64,000 nucleotides of DNA from Sciurus carolinensis (taxonomy: Eukaryota; Chordata; Mammalia; Rodentia; Sciuridae): positions 18,582,897 through 18,646,896 of the forward strand of contig NC_062232.1 of the NCBI RefSeq assembly GCF_902686445.1, written 5' to 3'. Numbering within the stretch: position 1 is the stretch's first letter; every line of letters starts with the position of its first letter. The notes beneath the pieces are model-generated. The model was not told the origin of the DNA. It searched no databases and saw only the letters and a program-made list of their open reading frames with translations. This document shows positions 44,641 to 58,084 of the stretch, piece after piece. Both the position numbers and the translations under genes were made by a program.

Positions 44641-45835
44641 GATAATTTAACATTGATCTCCAGGAATTTATGGTGGTAGCAATCTGCATAATTTCATGAT
44701 AAGTTCAATGATACAGTCAAACTTAGAGGATTCTGATGAAAAGATCCAGAAATGGCATTCTACAAAGTTTCCAGTTACAGAAAAAAGGAGAATAACTTTT
44801 TCTAGTAAAGCAAGGAGGTAGAGAAGGCATCTGGTGCCAAGTCAAAGGCTATAGAACACCTCCAAAAGTACCGCTGAACTATTCAGAGGGAAGGGTTGCA
44901 ACTAGAGCAGAAGAAGAAGAACAGTATGTTTAAGAGAATAGAGGTAAGAATGGGGGACAGAGACCTTTGCATTTTGGTGTTAAGGTGAACAATTAGAGAG
45001 GCATGATAGATTTCAATTGGCAATGAAAATGGAACTCTTCTGCCAAGTTAATGGCATTCATTGGGAATTTCCTTTGGAGTGTTACAGTTATCAGTCTTTA
45101 GAGGGAAGTTCAGCTATGTCTGGCTCATGACCCTGAGACTGGAATTGCAGGGAAGAAGGGAAAAGATTCTATGGTGGCAGCTTGTTCACCCAAGTCCAAT
45201 AAACATGTATTAGTTACAATTTCTTTTAAGTTATTAAACAGGAAAGTCTCTCTTATATGAAAGCTCAATAAAGAATCTGAAGGATTGGAGATCGAGGTTG
45301 GGGCTACCAATTTGTATTAGGAACTAGGGAAAAGAGAGGAAGGAATATTTGGCAAATACTTTTGAAGCAGATGCTATTCATGCCTTGCCCATGCTCCTCA
45401 AACCTTACATAGTTATGTACTCTGTACAACTTCCACCTGCCAGTATTTCTGTCTCTGTGCCCAAGGGTTTTCTCCAGAGGACTACTGCACCCTCCCACTG
45501 CAGGCTACAATGTGGGGAATTTTCAACCCCAAGAGTAGTCCTCAATTGATATCTGATAGAAGTGGGTGTATTAAATACCCAGCTGACTTCATTCCAGAAT
45601 AGAATTATCTAAAGCATGTGTTTTATATAGTTTGTAGTTTCTCCAGGAAATTAAGTTTCAGTCACTCTGGTAGCAGTCTTAATAATCATGCTGTTTATTG
45701 ACTGGCTGCCTTTTCTCTCACTTCCCTACTTCCTGGGCTGTGTTCTCTATACTTCCTCAATAAACAGGGATACTGGAATCCTCTTCTCTAGGTCTGCTTT
45801 TGAGGACCCCCAATCTGAGTGGCCTGTTATTTTTC
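44641..45835. other. Unassigned sequence
   Basis: Perhaps more L2 in the first 350 bases. No gene. Short frames at 45125-45549 on both strands have no domain. Confidence 0.35.
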
Positions 45836-45839
45836 CTAT

Positions 45840-46000
45840 TTTATCTAATTTAATCCTAACAACATCTGTGAACAATAGGTATCTTTAGTCTTATTTTTTA
45901 AATGAAGGAATTAAGGCTCAATATGCTTAGGTGACTTAGCTCAATTACTAGTTTTAAAAGGTAGAGCCGGAATTCAAACCCAAGTTTTATCAGGTTTAAT
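45840..46000 (-). repeat. MIR SINE, minus strand
   Basis: TTTAATCCTAACAACATCTG, then TGAAGGAATTAAGGCTCAAT, then GGTAGAGCCGGAATTCAAAC give the MIR complement in order. Confidence 0.8.
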
Positions 46001-46449
46001 CCACAGTACCACAGGAATAGGAGATAGCTATTTTAGCCTAAGATGATTTTAGCACAGAACTCTTTTATTTCCTGCATTTTGGAAGTGGACATATTTATTC
46101 TTCTTATTTTTGGGGGCAATTGTTTTGTTTCCCTAGCTTTTAGTACACTTCCCTTTGAAAGTATTAATATGCTTTTTCTATGCTGAAGTAGAGGAAGAAA
46201 AAATGCTTTCATTTTCTTCCAATTATAGGAAGAAATGAGTGCACATCCACTAGTGTGGCTGTCCTACTCAGCCTGGTCATCATTATTCTGAAACTCATTA
46301 TTGCTCAGACCTTGTAAGGTTTGGTTTACTAAGGAATCCCATTCATTATCGAGGGCATGCAGTAAAAATAGTTTCTGGGGAGTTAAATATAGAAAGTCCA
46401 GGCTATCATCTAGATGTCAGAGTCATAAAGAAAATGACAATGATTCATA

Positions 46450-46640
46450 GAGTGTCAGAACAGAAAGAAATCTCAAATACCACCCTGTTCACTTCATTTT
46501 ACAGATGAAGGACCTGAGACCCAGAGAGGTTAAATAATGTGCTAGAAGTCACACTAAGGCAGTGCTGAATAGGGGCAGAGCCAGATCAACTGACTAAAGT
46601 TATTTTTCTATCCATGACATCACAATCACCCAGATTTTAT
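46450..46640 (-). repeat. MIR SINE, minus strand
   Basis: TTTTACAGATGAAGGACCTG, GAGACCCAGAGAGGTTAAAT and GGCAGAGCCAGATCAAC: a well-preserved MIR complement. Confidence 0.85.
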
Positions 46641-46644
46641 TTTA

Positions 46645-48945
46645 TCAAATTCCTCCTCCAAATCCTCAGGTCCAGTGTTCTTTTAATGTTTCAAATTGCC
46701 AAGTGGGCCACACAAATATTGTTCTCTTCTTTTGTCTTGTTGCTATATTCAAAACTGGGAAACTTCTAAAATATGGCTGTGATTGGTGATATTTCTTGCA
46801 TGCCTCTTCTGTGTTTCCCTGCATTCTCATTTTTCACTCTTGGAATTTCACTTCTTACCTGCAGAGACATATTTTCCATTTCTGGTAGAAGGGTTTAGTC
46901 CAGAAGAGTGTCTTTATCAGTTAAACGTTATAGCAGTTTTAGAACAAAATCCTTTGACACTTCTTAGCAAGGAGACTCCATGTCCTTTACCCTTGAGTAT
47001 GGGCTTGAATGCTTGACTGAAGAATATGGTAGAGATGAGACTATGTTAGTTTCTGGGCCCAGGGCTTAAGAAATTGGCAGCTTCTACTTACTGTTTTTTA
47101 GGTTCTCATTCTTGTAACCCAGCCACCATGAGTGAGGAAACTGAAGGAGAGATTTACATGTGGAAAGACCCCAATGAGCACCAGTTGTCAGTAACTTGAG
47201 TGAGTTCTCTTGGAACTGGATCTTCTAGCACCATTTGATCTGCCCCATGTATAGAAGTGAGGAGGTTTCCCTGCTGAGCTCTACTCAAATTAGTGTTCTG
47301 TGGGCAAATGATCATGGTTGCAAGTCATTAAGTGTTCTGTTTTCTGTTTTAGTGAGGAGGTGGTTGTTACACAGCAAAAGATAACTGGAACATTTATTTC
47401 CACAAAAAATGCTATGTATCAAATCATGCAAAAATTCTTGGTGCCAAATAGCAATCATTTATTCTCACAGATCTTCAGGTCATTTGGAGCAGTTTTGTTC
47501 CTTGTTTACTTACTCTTGGGCCCAGAGCAAGGGAGATTGCACTACCCAAGAGAAGTTCTTCTCATACAAAGGCACAAATGGAAGAGGGAAAGCAAAAGGC
47601 ATACAGCTTCTTAAGGCCAAGGCTCAGAACTGGCTATTGCTGTTTCTACAAATTTGTCATTGGCCGAAGTAAGTAACATGACCAAGCCCAAAATCAAGTG
47701 GTGGGAAAATGCACTTTGTCTCTCTAGTCAGAGGAACTGCAGAGTCACAGGTCGCACAATAAAAGTGGGGTTGCAAAAAGTGAAAAATTGGGTCCAATTG
47801 TATGATCTACCAGTGTCTGAATAGAACTGAGCAACTTTGGAATAGATTGGAAAATCTTCTTTTTAAAGCATTAATAAATTCTCTGAGATGTATCAAGATG
47901 TTCTACTTTTAAATTACTTGAAAAATAAAATGAAAGTAAATTCAAAAAGAAGGAAAAAATAGAACTTAAATATAACATATCTTTTTAACCTTGAATGGGT
48001 TGGGAAAAAGGATTAAACTTATTAGAAGAAGCAACTATTGGGAAAGCATGCTTTTTTTAAATCTAAATTGAGCTTTATGATACAATCTAAAGGTAATATA
48101 CTTGTGTTTGTAAAAAAAAATTCTTATAGGGAAAGTGTTTATCATATTCCCAGTAAAATCTTGGGTTTCCCATGAACATAAAAATTACTATCTTTGGGGA
48201 GCAGTGGAAAGATACAGAATTCTATTTCACCTTTCTGTAGATATTGAAGATTAGGAGGCTAATTTAAATTCTGTTAATGCTTCCTTTGGGAGAAACTAAT
48301 TTTGAGTAATAGCTGAAGAAAGCTAATACTATTGACAGTAGATTTGTTCTTTCAACTTGGCTAACCTGGGACTATGTTCCCCAGAATTTCTATCTCTGCA
48401 TAGCTTTTGGTTAACCTGGGTCACAAGAGATATTTTGGGTAAGATCAGACAGTGAAAGTGAAGCAGTATCCGTATTATTCTTTATTAATTCATTATAGTT
48501 ATACATATTATTGGGTTACCGTCTTACTGACTACACTGGGTGTAGAGGCAACAGTGACACAAAAATTTAGTCAGCTTCCTTGATGTGTAAGTTCAAATTC
48601 CTATAATAAATCCCTTATTTTACATAATTGCTTGTGGTTTTGCTTTTCTGATGAAATCTTGGCAGAGACCTTATGTAAAATTCAGCATGATTTATCTTTT
48701 CTAATAATTTTCCAAATACTCAAATCTAAGTCTATAGTGAATGCTTACTAGATGCCAGTCACCCTGGCAGACATTGAAGGAAGCAAGATAAATGAGATAG
48801 AGGGTTCCTGCCCTGGGAAGCTTAGTCTGGTCCCTTTATACATGTTGAGCTAGGTATAGGAAATAATAACCACTGTTCAATACAGACGATATTATCATCA
48901 AACTCCTAAATAAGTTTATGCTCTCTAACCATATGATCTAGTGAT
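46645..48945. other. Unassigned sequence, no gene confirmed
   Basis: Looked at for a hidden gene. The region 47100-47680 has an ATG in fair context at 47129 but its frame closes within about 25 codons. Overlapping frames of 98 and 87 codons at 47318-47672 match nothing I know. An L2- or MIR-like scrap lies near 48735-48835. Confidence 0.4.
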
Positions 48946-48954
48946 TTCTTTTTA

Positions 48955-49090
48955 ATTACACTTTTTCCTTTGTTCTTTTTAGTTATATATGACAGAAGAA
49001 AGCATTTCAATTGTACACAAATGGAGTACAACTTTTCATTTCTCTGGTTGAACACAATCGGTAACCTATGATATTTGTATACAGTGGAGA
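48955..49090 (-). mobile_element. L1 3' tail, minus strand, older subfamily
   Basis: The complement reads ATGAAAAGTTGTACTCCATT, TGTGTACAATTGAAATGC and CTGTCATATATAACTAAAAA, matching the L1 ends at 3350-3500 and 23700-23870. Confidence 0.7.
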
Positions 49091-49094
49091 TGCC

Positions 49095-51250
49095 TGATGA
49101 CACACATATGTAACATTAGGGACCAGAGTAGCATGGAAATTACTTGCTTCTACAACTAGTAGCATGTCACAGTCTTAAGTGGCCTGCAAATAGTGAAACA
49201 AATTCTCATCATGCCCAGAATATATTACCAGAATTATACATAAGCAATATTATTAATAAAATAATCTAGGTTGAGAGGTTAGAGATCTAGCATTATTACT
49301 GGAGAAAACAAAATGGTTCCAAAGTATGAAGGATCTGGTAGTAGAGATGAGAAATGTGCAGACTTCAGCCTATGGGGAAGTTCAGCATCACACTTAATGT
49401 CCCTGGATGTAGCACAGATACAACCTAACTTATCTGAACAGGGTAAAAGAAACTGTGCTCTTCTAGTAATATCTTATTTGCACACATTTCTAAAAGTTGA
49501 AGGTATCCTCATGGTTGGTTAAATATTATGGCACATTCCATGAAATTCCATGCATGTGTTTAAAAAAAAGAATGAGGTATGCGTATATGGGCTAATGATG
49601 GAAAAAGTTCTACGAAACATAAATCAATCAAGAATCCAGGTGTGCACAGTACTACCACTGGAGTTTATAAAGGAGTAAAAATAACTTGTGTACATAGTTG
49701 CTTGTATGAGTATGGAATGTCTTCAGAGACTTTTAGAAGAAGCCAGTAACAGTTGTAACCTCTTGGGGAGGTGGATATTCGGTTGGGAGATAGTAAGAGG
49801 GAGAATTTTTTCCCAAATAGTTTTGCACCTTTTCCATTTTTTCCAACTGAATTTAGTACTTATCTAGAAAAAAAAGAAATAAAATGTTAAATTTAGGGTA
49901 AAGTGATCAGACAAAAGAAAAGTAAAAGGCATTTGGAAGCTGACCCATTAGTCCTGGGAACCCCACAGAGGGAACTGGTGTGCTGGGGAGAGTGAAGATG
50001 TGCATCCACTGACTCTGCTACTTACTGCAGCATTCGTCCAGATGCCATGCTCATAAATGCAGGGAAATTAGGTTTTGAAATAGAGACACCTTGCTAATAA
50101 TAAGGTACCAATGCAACCTGGAGTGAAGAGGTCAAGGTTAATCATTTGCAGTGAAGATCATTACAAACAACTATAGTCACTTACATGGTAAAGCTAAAGG
50201 TTCATCTTTGAATGAGCTCCCCAATATAATGGAGCAATTGGAAATGAGGGAGGTCTTTTTCAGAGACCACCCCACCCATTTACTACATACACAATCAAAA
50301 CATCCTGGAAAAAAGCTAAGAGGTGAGGAAGTACTGAAACAACTGAAAACTCCTGCCTGCTAAGAGCTACTTGTTAACCGCCTCAGCAGCACATGCAGTC
50401 AGCAGAATATAGCTTTGTATGACAGGGCCTCAGGGCTTAAAAAAGTTGTTGAAGGAGAGAATCCCATTAGAAGCTTCTGGGGACTAGTTCAGACATTCCT
50501 ATGTCATGCTGCATTCCTCAGAGAGTGCAATTCCCCTTTCTTTTAGGATAAATCAACCTCTCATTTGCTTTCTCAATCATAGGTATTTCTACCTTCACAT
50601 CTGTCAAACCACAATACAGATACCAAAGACCTTTTCATCTGGAAAAGAGGCAGAAAATTCCTCAATCTCCTCCTCACAACCCCCTGCCCCTTCCCAGAGT
50701 CTAGAAAGCACAGTTTTTGAGTAGTAAATGCTAAGCCCACCCATGTCAGGATTGCAGATTTGCTGTTTGTCATTATGCAGATTTTAAATGTTCAGAAGGA
50801 AAGAAGAGATGAAAGGGTTTAGGACCCTCAGGCTCATCTGAAGTCATCCCACCTCAATTAGCATTTCCTCCACCTTGTCACTGGGTTTAAGGGGGATATG
50901 AAAGGAAACTGCAGCTGCAGAATGCCCCTTTTCCCATCCCCCTCCTAGCCCAACCTACTTTCATCTCTTGCCCTAAAAAATAAATAGGGCAGTGTGAAGA
51001 TAGAGGGAGAAAAGAGAGGCTGAGTCACAAACCTTACTTTCCACCTTGACTCTTTCTCTCCTGCTTTAACATCATCTTTACCAGGAAATTCCTCCTCTGC
51101 ATTCATGATATTTAAGAGATTCTCAGTTTATTTTGTGAAGTCAGAATAAAATACCCAAGGCAGAAAAATGCTTTGTAATGGAAAATACACCAACCTTCTT
51201 TTCAGAGCATGGCTTTATACAATTATTGCTGTATTGTTTGAGCTGACCAA
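49095..51250. other. Unassigned sequence
   Basis: No gene, RNA or clear repeat seen. Frames of up to 72 codons (50506-50724) have no domain. Confidence 0.4.
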
Positions 51251-51254
51251 GAAC

Positions 51255-51370
51255 TTAGACATCATTTTTTTCTAATCTCTCACTTGTGGGCAACTGAAAC
51301 CCAGAAAAGTAAATTGATCTGTCTAAGTTAGTTGCTGAGCCAGTACCAGGAGGTGGGTCACATGAGTCCT
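51255..51370 (-). repeat. MIR-like fragment, minus strand
   Basis: CAACTGAAACCCAGAAAAGT with TCTAAGTTAGTTGCTGAGCC resembles the MIR complement. Confidence 0.5.
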
Positions 51371-51374
51371 GTCC

Positions 51375-51710
51375 AGGATGTTTATCAATAGACTTCAAGG
51401 TGAGAATTATAATTTTTATTCTTTTTTAAAAAACAACATAAGCCTTAAAAATAATACAAGCCTTAAACTGAACCTTGGACATATTATAATAATACTCCAT
51501 ATTTAAAAGTCACTTGTCCGATGATATCAACTACCCATAGCACACTTAAGAATCAGAAAATAATTAAAAAGGATCAAGTCCTCCAAATAAATGTCTTCAA
51601 AAGTTTCCACACTAGGTTTATTCATTTCATATATAGGAAGGGTCCTTATGCCCTCACTTGAAGTCTATTTATTCTAATTTTGCACACACATTTTACAAGT
51701 TCATTTTCAA
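51375..51710. other. Unassigned AT-rich sequence
   Basis: Nothing recognised. Confidence 0.4.
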
Positions 51711-51714
51711 AATC

Positions 51715-52200
51715 CATTGAATGAGGTACTATTCCAGGATATTAAGGATATAAAGATAAATAAGGCACAACCTGTAGTTCACATTCTAGAATTGTAAACC
51801 TATATTTCCAGAGCAGTGTGCTTATAAGAAGGTTGGTGCAAATGCTGTGAGGGCATGCAGTCCAGTCTGGGAGAGTCCAAGGAGACCTCACAGAGCAAGT
51901 GAAATCTGTGGTAAAGCTGGGAGGAGTTAGGTATTTATTTACCAAGACAGGGAAAGAAAGACATTCCAGAAAAAAAGGAAGAGATTGGAAAATGTACACA
52001 GGTATAGAAGAGTGTAATGTCTTCCAAGAAGAGCAAATTTACTGTGACTGGAAGATAGGGTAAGTTAAAGGAGACAGTAATATTGTAACTATACTCAGGA
52101 GTTTAGACTTGGTCCTGAAGGCAATAGAGAAATCAAACAGACCAGGGTGATGATGAGTATAGTGGCCAATGTGAACTGATTTTCCAGATTCTGCTACAAT
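51715..52200 (+). repeat. Old L2 LINE fragment
   Basis: The order GAGGTACTATTCCAGG, AAGGAGACCTCACAGAGC, GACATTCCAGAAAAAAAGGA, then GACTTGGTCCTGAAGGCAAT follows L2 by eye. Confidence 0.6.
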
Positions 52201-52499
52201 GGAAGTAGAGATGTGCCATTTGTCTATTCTTCCGGATAAAGGATTAAACAAGCAGTAGGCTCTGTTTAAATGCATATAGAAATAAACCAAAAGGCATTTA
52301 CATGTAGTATACACAGAACGAAAAACCCAACCTTAACAATTTAAAACCCAGGATGAAAATATAGGAAATATACTCCAGTAATACTAACAAAAAAGACAGA
52401 TAAGTTTCAGATTCGAGAACACTCAACCTTAAATTTAAGAAAAGGAACCACCTGAGCAGTTGAGATATGAATATTTGAAAATGCCAGTAGTTATTTCTA

Positions 52500-52725
52500 T
52501 TGAGTTGTAGTGCCAGGCACTATGTTTTGCTCTTTAAGTACATTATCAGTAATCTACAACAATCCTGCCAAAAGTGATGTTAATATTTCCATTATATGAT
52601 TTTAAAAACACAGTCAAAAGGATACTAAGTAAACTGCTTAAGGCTGTCATGCTATTATAAGAACAGAACTGAGATTGAAACTCAAGACTTCCTAAAGCCA
52701 GATGTCATGCTTTTTCCATATCACT
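52500..52725 (-). repeat. MIR SINE, minus strand
   Basis: GTGCCAGGCACTATGTTTTG, ATTATCAGTAATCTACAAC, ATATGATTTTAAAAACACAG and ACTGAGATTGAAACTCAAGA in order. Confidence 0.7.
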
Positions 52726-52799
52726 ATATGTGTACTATGTTCATGTACAATGATATAATTTACAAATAACTTTTATGTATATTGTCTTGTCTGGTCATT

Positions 52800-53000
52800 A
52801 TGTATGGTTATTGTTATAACCGTTTTGCAAATAAGACATGGATAAGTCACTTGATATGGTCAAGACTCAATCTTCTCATTCCTATGAAATAATAATGTCT
52901 ACCTTGGGTTGTTATTGGGGACTGGATGTGTTTATCATGTCAAATTATTAGTCCACTATAGTTAGTTTGCAATAAATACTAGTTATCTTATTGTTATGGA
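52800..53000 (+). repeat. MIR fragment
   Basis: AAGTCACTTGATATGGTCAAG, then CTCAATCTTCTCATTCCTAT and ATAATGTCTACCTTGGGTTG (given in pieces) resemble the MIR core and 3' part. Confidence 0.6.
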
Positions 53001-53524
53001 TATTTACAGCTGTGAATTGCCTGAAGTCATATAGCTTAAACATGACGCTTCCAGGATCCATAAGTAGGTTATCTGATCCTATGCTAGTGTTTCTCCTCCT
53101 ACAACTGGATCCAGTGAAGCTTTGGAAGGATATCTCTACAGGCCATCATTTAAGTTAGACAAGCAGCACAAGGTGTAGGCAGGAACCAGGCATCCAAAAT
53201 CCTTACTCCACAATAATTTTTAGTGTTTCCTGAACTTGGTAGTATTATGAACCAGCTAAGGTGTATTTAAAAATCTTCCCAGGTTATATCCTATACAAAT
53301 GACATGAGAGTCACTGGTGGTGGGTACTAAGTATCAGTACTTAGAGCTCACCATTGTGCAGTTGGGGTTGAGAACAATTGATTTAGACTGACTTTCAATA
53401 GCTTTGTCACCCATGGGCATCATCACATTTAAAAATTTTAGCTTTAAATGATGTTTTGTTGCTGGCAAAGTACATTCACATTTCTCTGTAAGCCATCAAA
53501 ATAATAAAGAAGTAGGCCAAACAA

Positions 53525-53650
53525 AGACCATTCCCCATTTTTCTGATGAGAAAACTCATACTTTCAGACAGAATTTGGATTATCTAAGGTGGTAACTAGG
53601 TGTGGTACAACTGAATCTGAAAATTTTTGAGCTCAGTACTCAGTTTTGTG
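53525..53650 (-). repeat. MIR-like fragment, minus strand
   Basis: TCTGATGAGAAAACTCATAC followed by ATTATCTAAGGTGGTAACTA. Confidence 0.5.
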
Positions 53651-53654
53651 CCCA

Positions 53655-56150
53655 GACCTCTTCTGAGTATATTTGGCTTCTCTTTGGTGTCAAGAAGGAG
53701 GATGAATGTTGTTCTGTGGTCCCCATATTACTTACTTGAATTCCATTAAAATGTCTCCACTCTAAAAGCTGAAAGTTTCTTTCAAACTTCAATTAAAAAT
53801 AAACAATGATCTTCTGGTAAAAAGAAAATTTAAAACCAGTAACTGCTGATCTTAATAGTAAGTGGCATTTGTATGGACAAATATTCAGAATGTTATGCTA
53901 GAGCAATATGATTATCAAATCAATTTTATTCCTGACTTTATAAGAACCTTGAAACATCATTTCTTGAAAGCATAATTTCTGAACTCTACAAAATGAAGAT
54001 AGAAATGGTTCTTTGGAGGGGATCAAGTCTTCTTTGTTAGAATTTCGATGTAGTGATATCCTCATGTGTATCATATTTATAGCAGAAAATGTTACAACTG
54101 TTACAGCTACTGCTTCTAATGGCAAAAATGTATATAAGGTCAAGTTTTGCTCTTTTCAGCAAAATCCACAAACCAACTCAATCTCTTATTTGAAACCTAA
54201 ATAAAATTAATTCAGAGGTATGTTTTCCATAAAAATAAACACACACGGAAGGACTATTAGGGGAAAGTCAGTATGGATTTAGCATCAGCTTGGAAAGGCT
54301 ACTGTCCTGGTTGCTAATTCTAACCATCCTTGACTTTCCATTAGCCCAGTATTTAGACTGAGCCTTTTATAAAGTTGAGAATCATCTACTTCTCACAAGA
54401 TGTTGCATTTACATAATGAAATAACACAAACAACCCCACCACACCAATACTGGATCAAAATAAGTATGTATAATTTGAGCCAGGATAACAATACATGACA
54501 CATATCACAAAGACAGTACAAGTGTCCCCAATCACTGTGTATAGTATTCTCAGTTCTCAATTATAAGAGAACTTTAGAGATGACCTGTACTGTTATTGCC
54601 TGGTTTTCTCCAATCCATAGTAATTTCAATGTGTCTTCTTCCATCTAATTCTTTGAATGGGTGCTGCCACCTTTTCATCTTAGATTGGAAGCTGTTGAAT
54701 CTAAAGTATAGCCTGATACACTTTTTCAATTGTTGTCAAATCATTTTGCAGTTACTCAGGAGTCGGGGTGCTCACTTAATTATTAAATATCCTGAAATAT
54801 CAGGTGTGCAATTCGCAGTGGAAATATAACAATAGGCCATCTTCTCCAATGGGATTTCAACAGGAATGAAACTAGAGGGATAAATCTGGCTCTGCAAGTC
54901 ATTAAGAATATAGGACATTCCAGTTCCAAAGGGGTTACTAACAAGGAGAATTATGTAGCAAAGAAGTAAAAGAAAATTCAGGTATTCAGTTACCCTATTT
55001 ACTCCAGATAAAAGTATTTAAATTACAGATATTGATGAAGAATGTATTTTCTACCTTTAACAAATAAATCATGCCCTTTTTTACTTGTGTTTAAGAAAAT
55101 ATTTTTTCCTCTGGGAGCATAAAACAGAATATGCTTGGTTTGTAGTTTAAGGGGAAAACCCATGCAGATCATTTGTTGAAAATAAGCATACAAAACTTAC
55201 TAGGATCTAAACATTACAAAACTCTGCTTTACTATTTCAGAGTTGCTGGTGACAGGGATGGATTTATGTGTATGGAAGGGGGATGTCACAGTTACTAGAA
55301 GAGAGATGGAATCCTAGGGCATAACAGGACACAAACTGAATCCTTTACTGCACACATAAATCATGTTTGGCCTAGGGCAGTTGACAATTTGCAAGGCTAA
55401 CCTATAATTCTTTTCATTCTTGGAATTTCTTCAAACTCTGAACTAGTTTTACATAACTATCCAAAGCCTGTGATTTTCTTGATAGTTTTTCTTTTTATTG
55501 TGTATTTCTACCTCCATTCATTAACAATGATCATAAACAAAATGAACAAGAATATTAAATGGCTAATGCTTGGTGAATTAGTTTTTATAGTGTAAACATA
55601 TCCTAAATCAATACCCGAAGGAAGAGGATTAATTTGCCTTAAGGAGGTATGGATATTTCCACCATTCCATATATCTTTGCTTGTTAAATAGACATTGTTA
55701 GCACTGTGGTCCCATACTTGAAGGAAGACCAGTTATATATGTTAAGCAACCCTTTTCTCTTCACTTTCTCCATTTCCTATTACTCAGAGCAAATTTCATA
55801 GTAGGAAAGTTTGTGGTAAAAATGTGTAAGTCTGCACCATATTCCATGAAAATATAAAGGACTAGCCTTATGAGTTATAAACTCATTTTGTGTCATTGAA
55901 CTGAGAAATTTTGTTCTTTTAGCTTTATTCCTTCAATGTTTTAAGGTTGCTTATTAAGTAAAAAAATATATCTCAAAGCTTCAGTTGAGATCTCAGCTAT
56001 TAAGATTCATGTGTCAGAAAGGTTTGAAGTAACTCCTACCCATTTACTGGGAACATGAACTCTATATAGAGGGAATTCTTTTCTGAAAATGTGACATCAA
56101 CTGCTCCTAGAAAAGTCATTCTTTATTGCAAAACATGATCTGTGTTGGTG
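53655..56150. other. Unassigned sequence
   Basis: No gene, RNA or clearly named repeat. Frames at 53898-54204 on opposite strands overlap and match no family. AT-rich and non-coding to the eye. Confidence 0.4.
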
Positions 56151-56153
56151 AAC

Positions 56154-56540
56154 TGCTATAGATAGGATCTTGAATGTCCCCTAAATGCCCATGTGTTAAA
56201 GGCTTGAACCCCAGGTGGCACTATTGAGAAGAGGAGGAACCTTTAAGAGGAGGGACCTTGTATTTAGGTATTTAGGTCTTTGGGGGAATACTCTAAAAGG
56301 GAATTTAAGAGCCCTGGACCTTGCCTCTTCCTCATTTTTCTTCCTGGCTGTGAGGTAAGCTGTTTTAACCTACCACATGCTCCCACTATGATGTGCCATC
56401 TCATCACAGGCCCAAAAGTAATGGAGCCAATTGATTATGGACTGGAACCTTCAAAACTCTGAGACAAAATAAACATTTTTCTCTTTTTAAGTTCATTATC
56501 TCAGGTACATTATTATAGTAATGGGAAGTTGATTAATACA
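56154..56540 (+). repeat. MaLR-type LTR, old
   Basis: TGCTATAGATAGGATCTTGA at the start, AAAGGCTTGAACCCCAGGTG and a late AATAAA (about 56469) followed by TTAATACA at the end. It is a diverged ERVL-MaLR LTR. No clear 5-bp duplication. Confidence 0.65.
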
Positions 56541-57082
56541 CAAACATTGTAGATCTGTTCTGTTTCAACTTAGTTAAGCTAGAACTACATCTCTCTAAAT
56601 TTTCCTTCCCTGGGTAGTTCTGGGTTACTATGGACACAGGATGTATGTTGTGTGAGATGAGGATAATACAAATGAAGTAGAGCCATCTTCTTCATATTCT
56701 TGAATTATCAGTGTAGAGCAGGAAATGCTGTTTTAGCACATGAAGGTTAACTCTCATCTGCTGCCTCACCCTGTTGGTATGGGGCAGCATAGCTCCTCCC
56801 ACTCCTGCAACAATCAGGTGTTCAGTTCTGAGATATAGGAAGCCAACTTCTGCTGGAAATCTCCATCATCAACTTTGTAGACATGTTCAACATGGTTCCA
56901 TTTCATCTTCATGGATTCCCGCTCAACTGTGCAGGTTTCAGTTTATCGTCGTTTCCCTATTTCAACTTTTTTTTCCTTAATGACTGCCAGTCCTTAGAAT
57001 TTAGGTTCCCAAACCAGATTCAGAAGGAGCAGCCACACATGGGCAATTTAGTTAAATTTCTCAAATTTTATGTATTTTACAA

Positions 57083-57086
<4 letters not shown>
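56541..57086. other. Unassigned sequence
   Basis: Nothing recognised. Short frames at 56774-57155 lack a domain, and the last runs into the AT microsatellite. Confidence 0.4.

Positions 57087-57125
<39 letters not shown>
57087..57125. repeat. (AT)n microsatellite
   Basis: An uninterrupted run of about 39 bases. Confidence 0.95.
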
Positions 57126-57126
<1 letters not shown>

Positions 57127-58080
57127 CTAGAGATAGAGAAATAGGGAAAGAGTGACAGAGATAGGTATAAATATCTCCTAATGATTCTGCTTTTCTGGCA
57201 AACACTGACACTAGAAGCTTGGATCCTTTAATAAATTGGAAGGCAACCTCAAGGGTAAGATGCTGAACTGATGGTAAGGGAAACAGTTGAGACCTGAATT
57301 AATGCCAGTTTTCTTGCTAATGTCTCAGACCTGGCTCCATTTCTGACTTCTGACCTTTATTCAAGTCAGAGACAATTGTGTTTATTGATACTACCATAAT
57401 CAACACCTATTATGACATCTCAGCCAGCTCTATCAATGGCTATTTCCTTGACCCTTTATTGTGACCATTTGTCCTTGACCTTATTCCTGGATCTTCCCTC
57501 TGCATGTGATTACACCTCTTCCTAAGCCCTGGAAGCTATGACAATGCATCTGTGACCATATCTTCTGCCCCTACCATCCTCTTATCAGTCTACCACTATC
57601 TCTGGGAAGATAATACATTTAGCTCTAATAGGCTGACTTCTATAATAAAATATAATTTTTCAGAAACTTCAAGTGGGAAGTAGAAATGTACATAGTTGAG
57701 TGTGAGAGATTCAGGGTCCTGGTCAGCAAAGGCAAGACTGGTAGCCAAGGAATATTTGGAAAGCTGGCATGCCCTAAAAGAACTCTGGAGAACTTTGAAT
57801 GAGGCTTTAAGGAAAGAGACCCAACACATACTTCACCTATTTCCCAAATCTGTAGATAAGCTGCTGTGCAAGGAGAGTAATTAGTGTTGACATTCTTAGC
57901 AACTTGGAGTATTCCAAGTCATTTAGTCATGACAGCACATTGCCCTGTCTGAGCAACCCTCCACAATGGGTGAGCTAGAACTGAGACTGTTTGTTTGTAA
58001 TCATTTGTGACTTCCTAAGTTCTAACCTGAAGTTAAAAGAAAAAAACATTTTGTGAAAATTTCCATTAAAATAACACTCT
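57126..58080. other. Unassigned sequence
   Basis: No gene or named repeat seen. Confidence 0.4.
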
Positions 58081-58084
58081 GTAT

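Noticed and set aside
47100..47680. Possible exon or processed pseudogene (ATG in fair context, two overlapping frames)
   Set aside because: The ATG frame closes quickly, the overlapping frames match no family I know, and there is no poly(A) or duplication.
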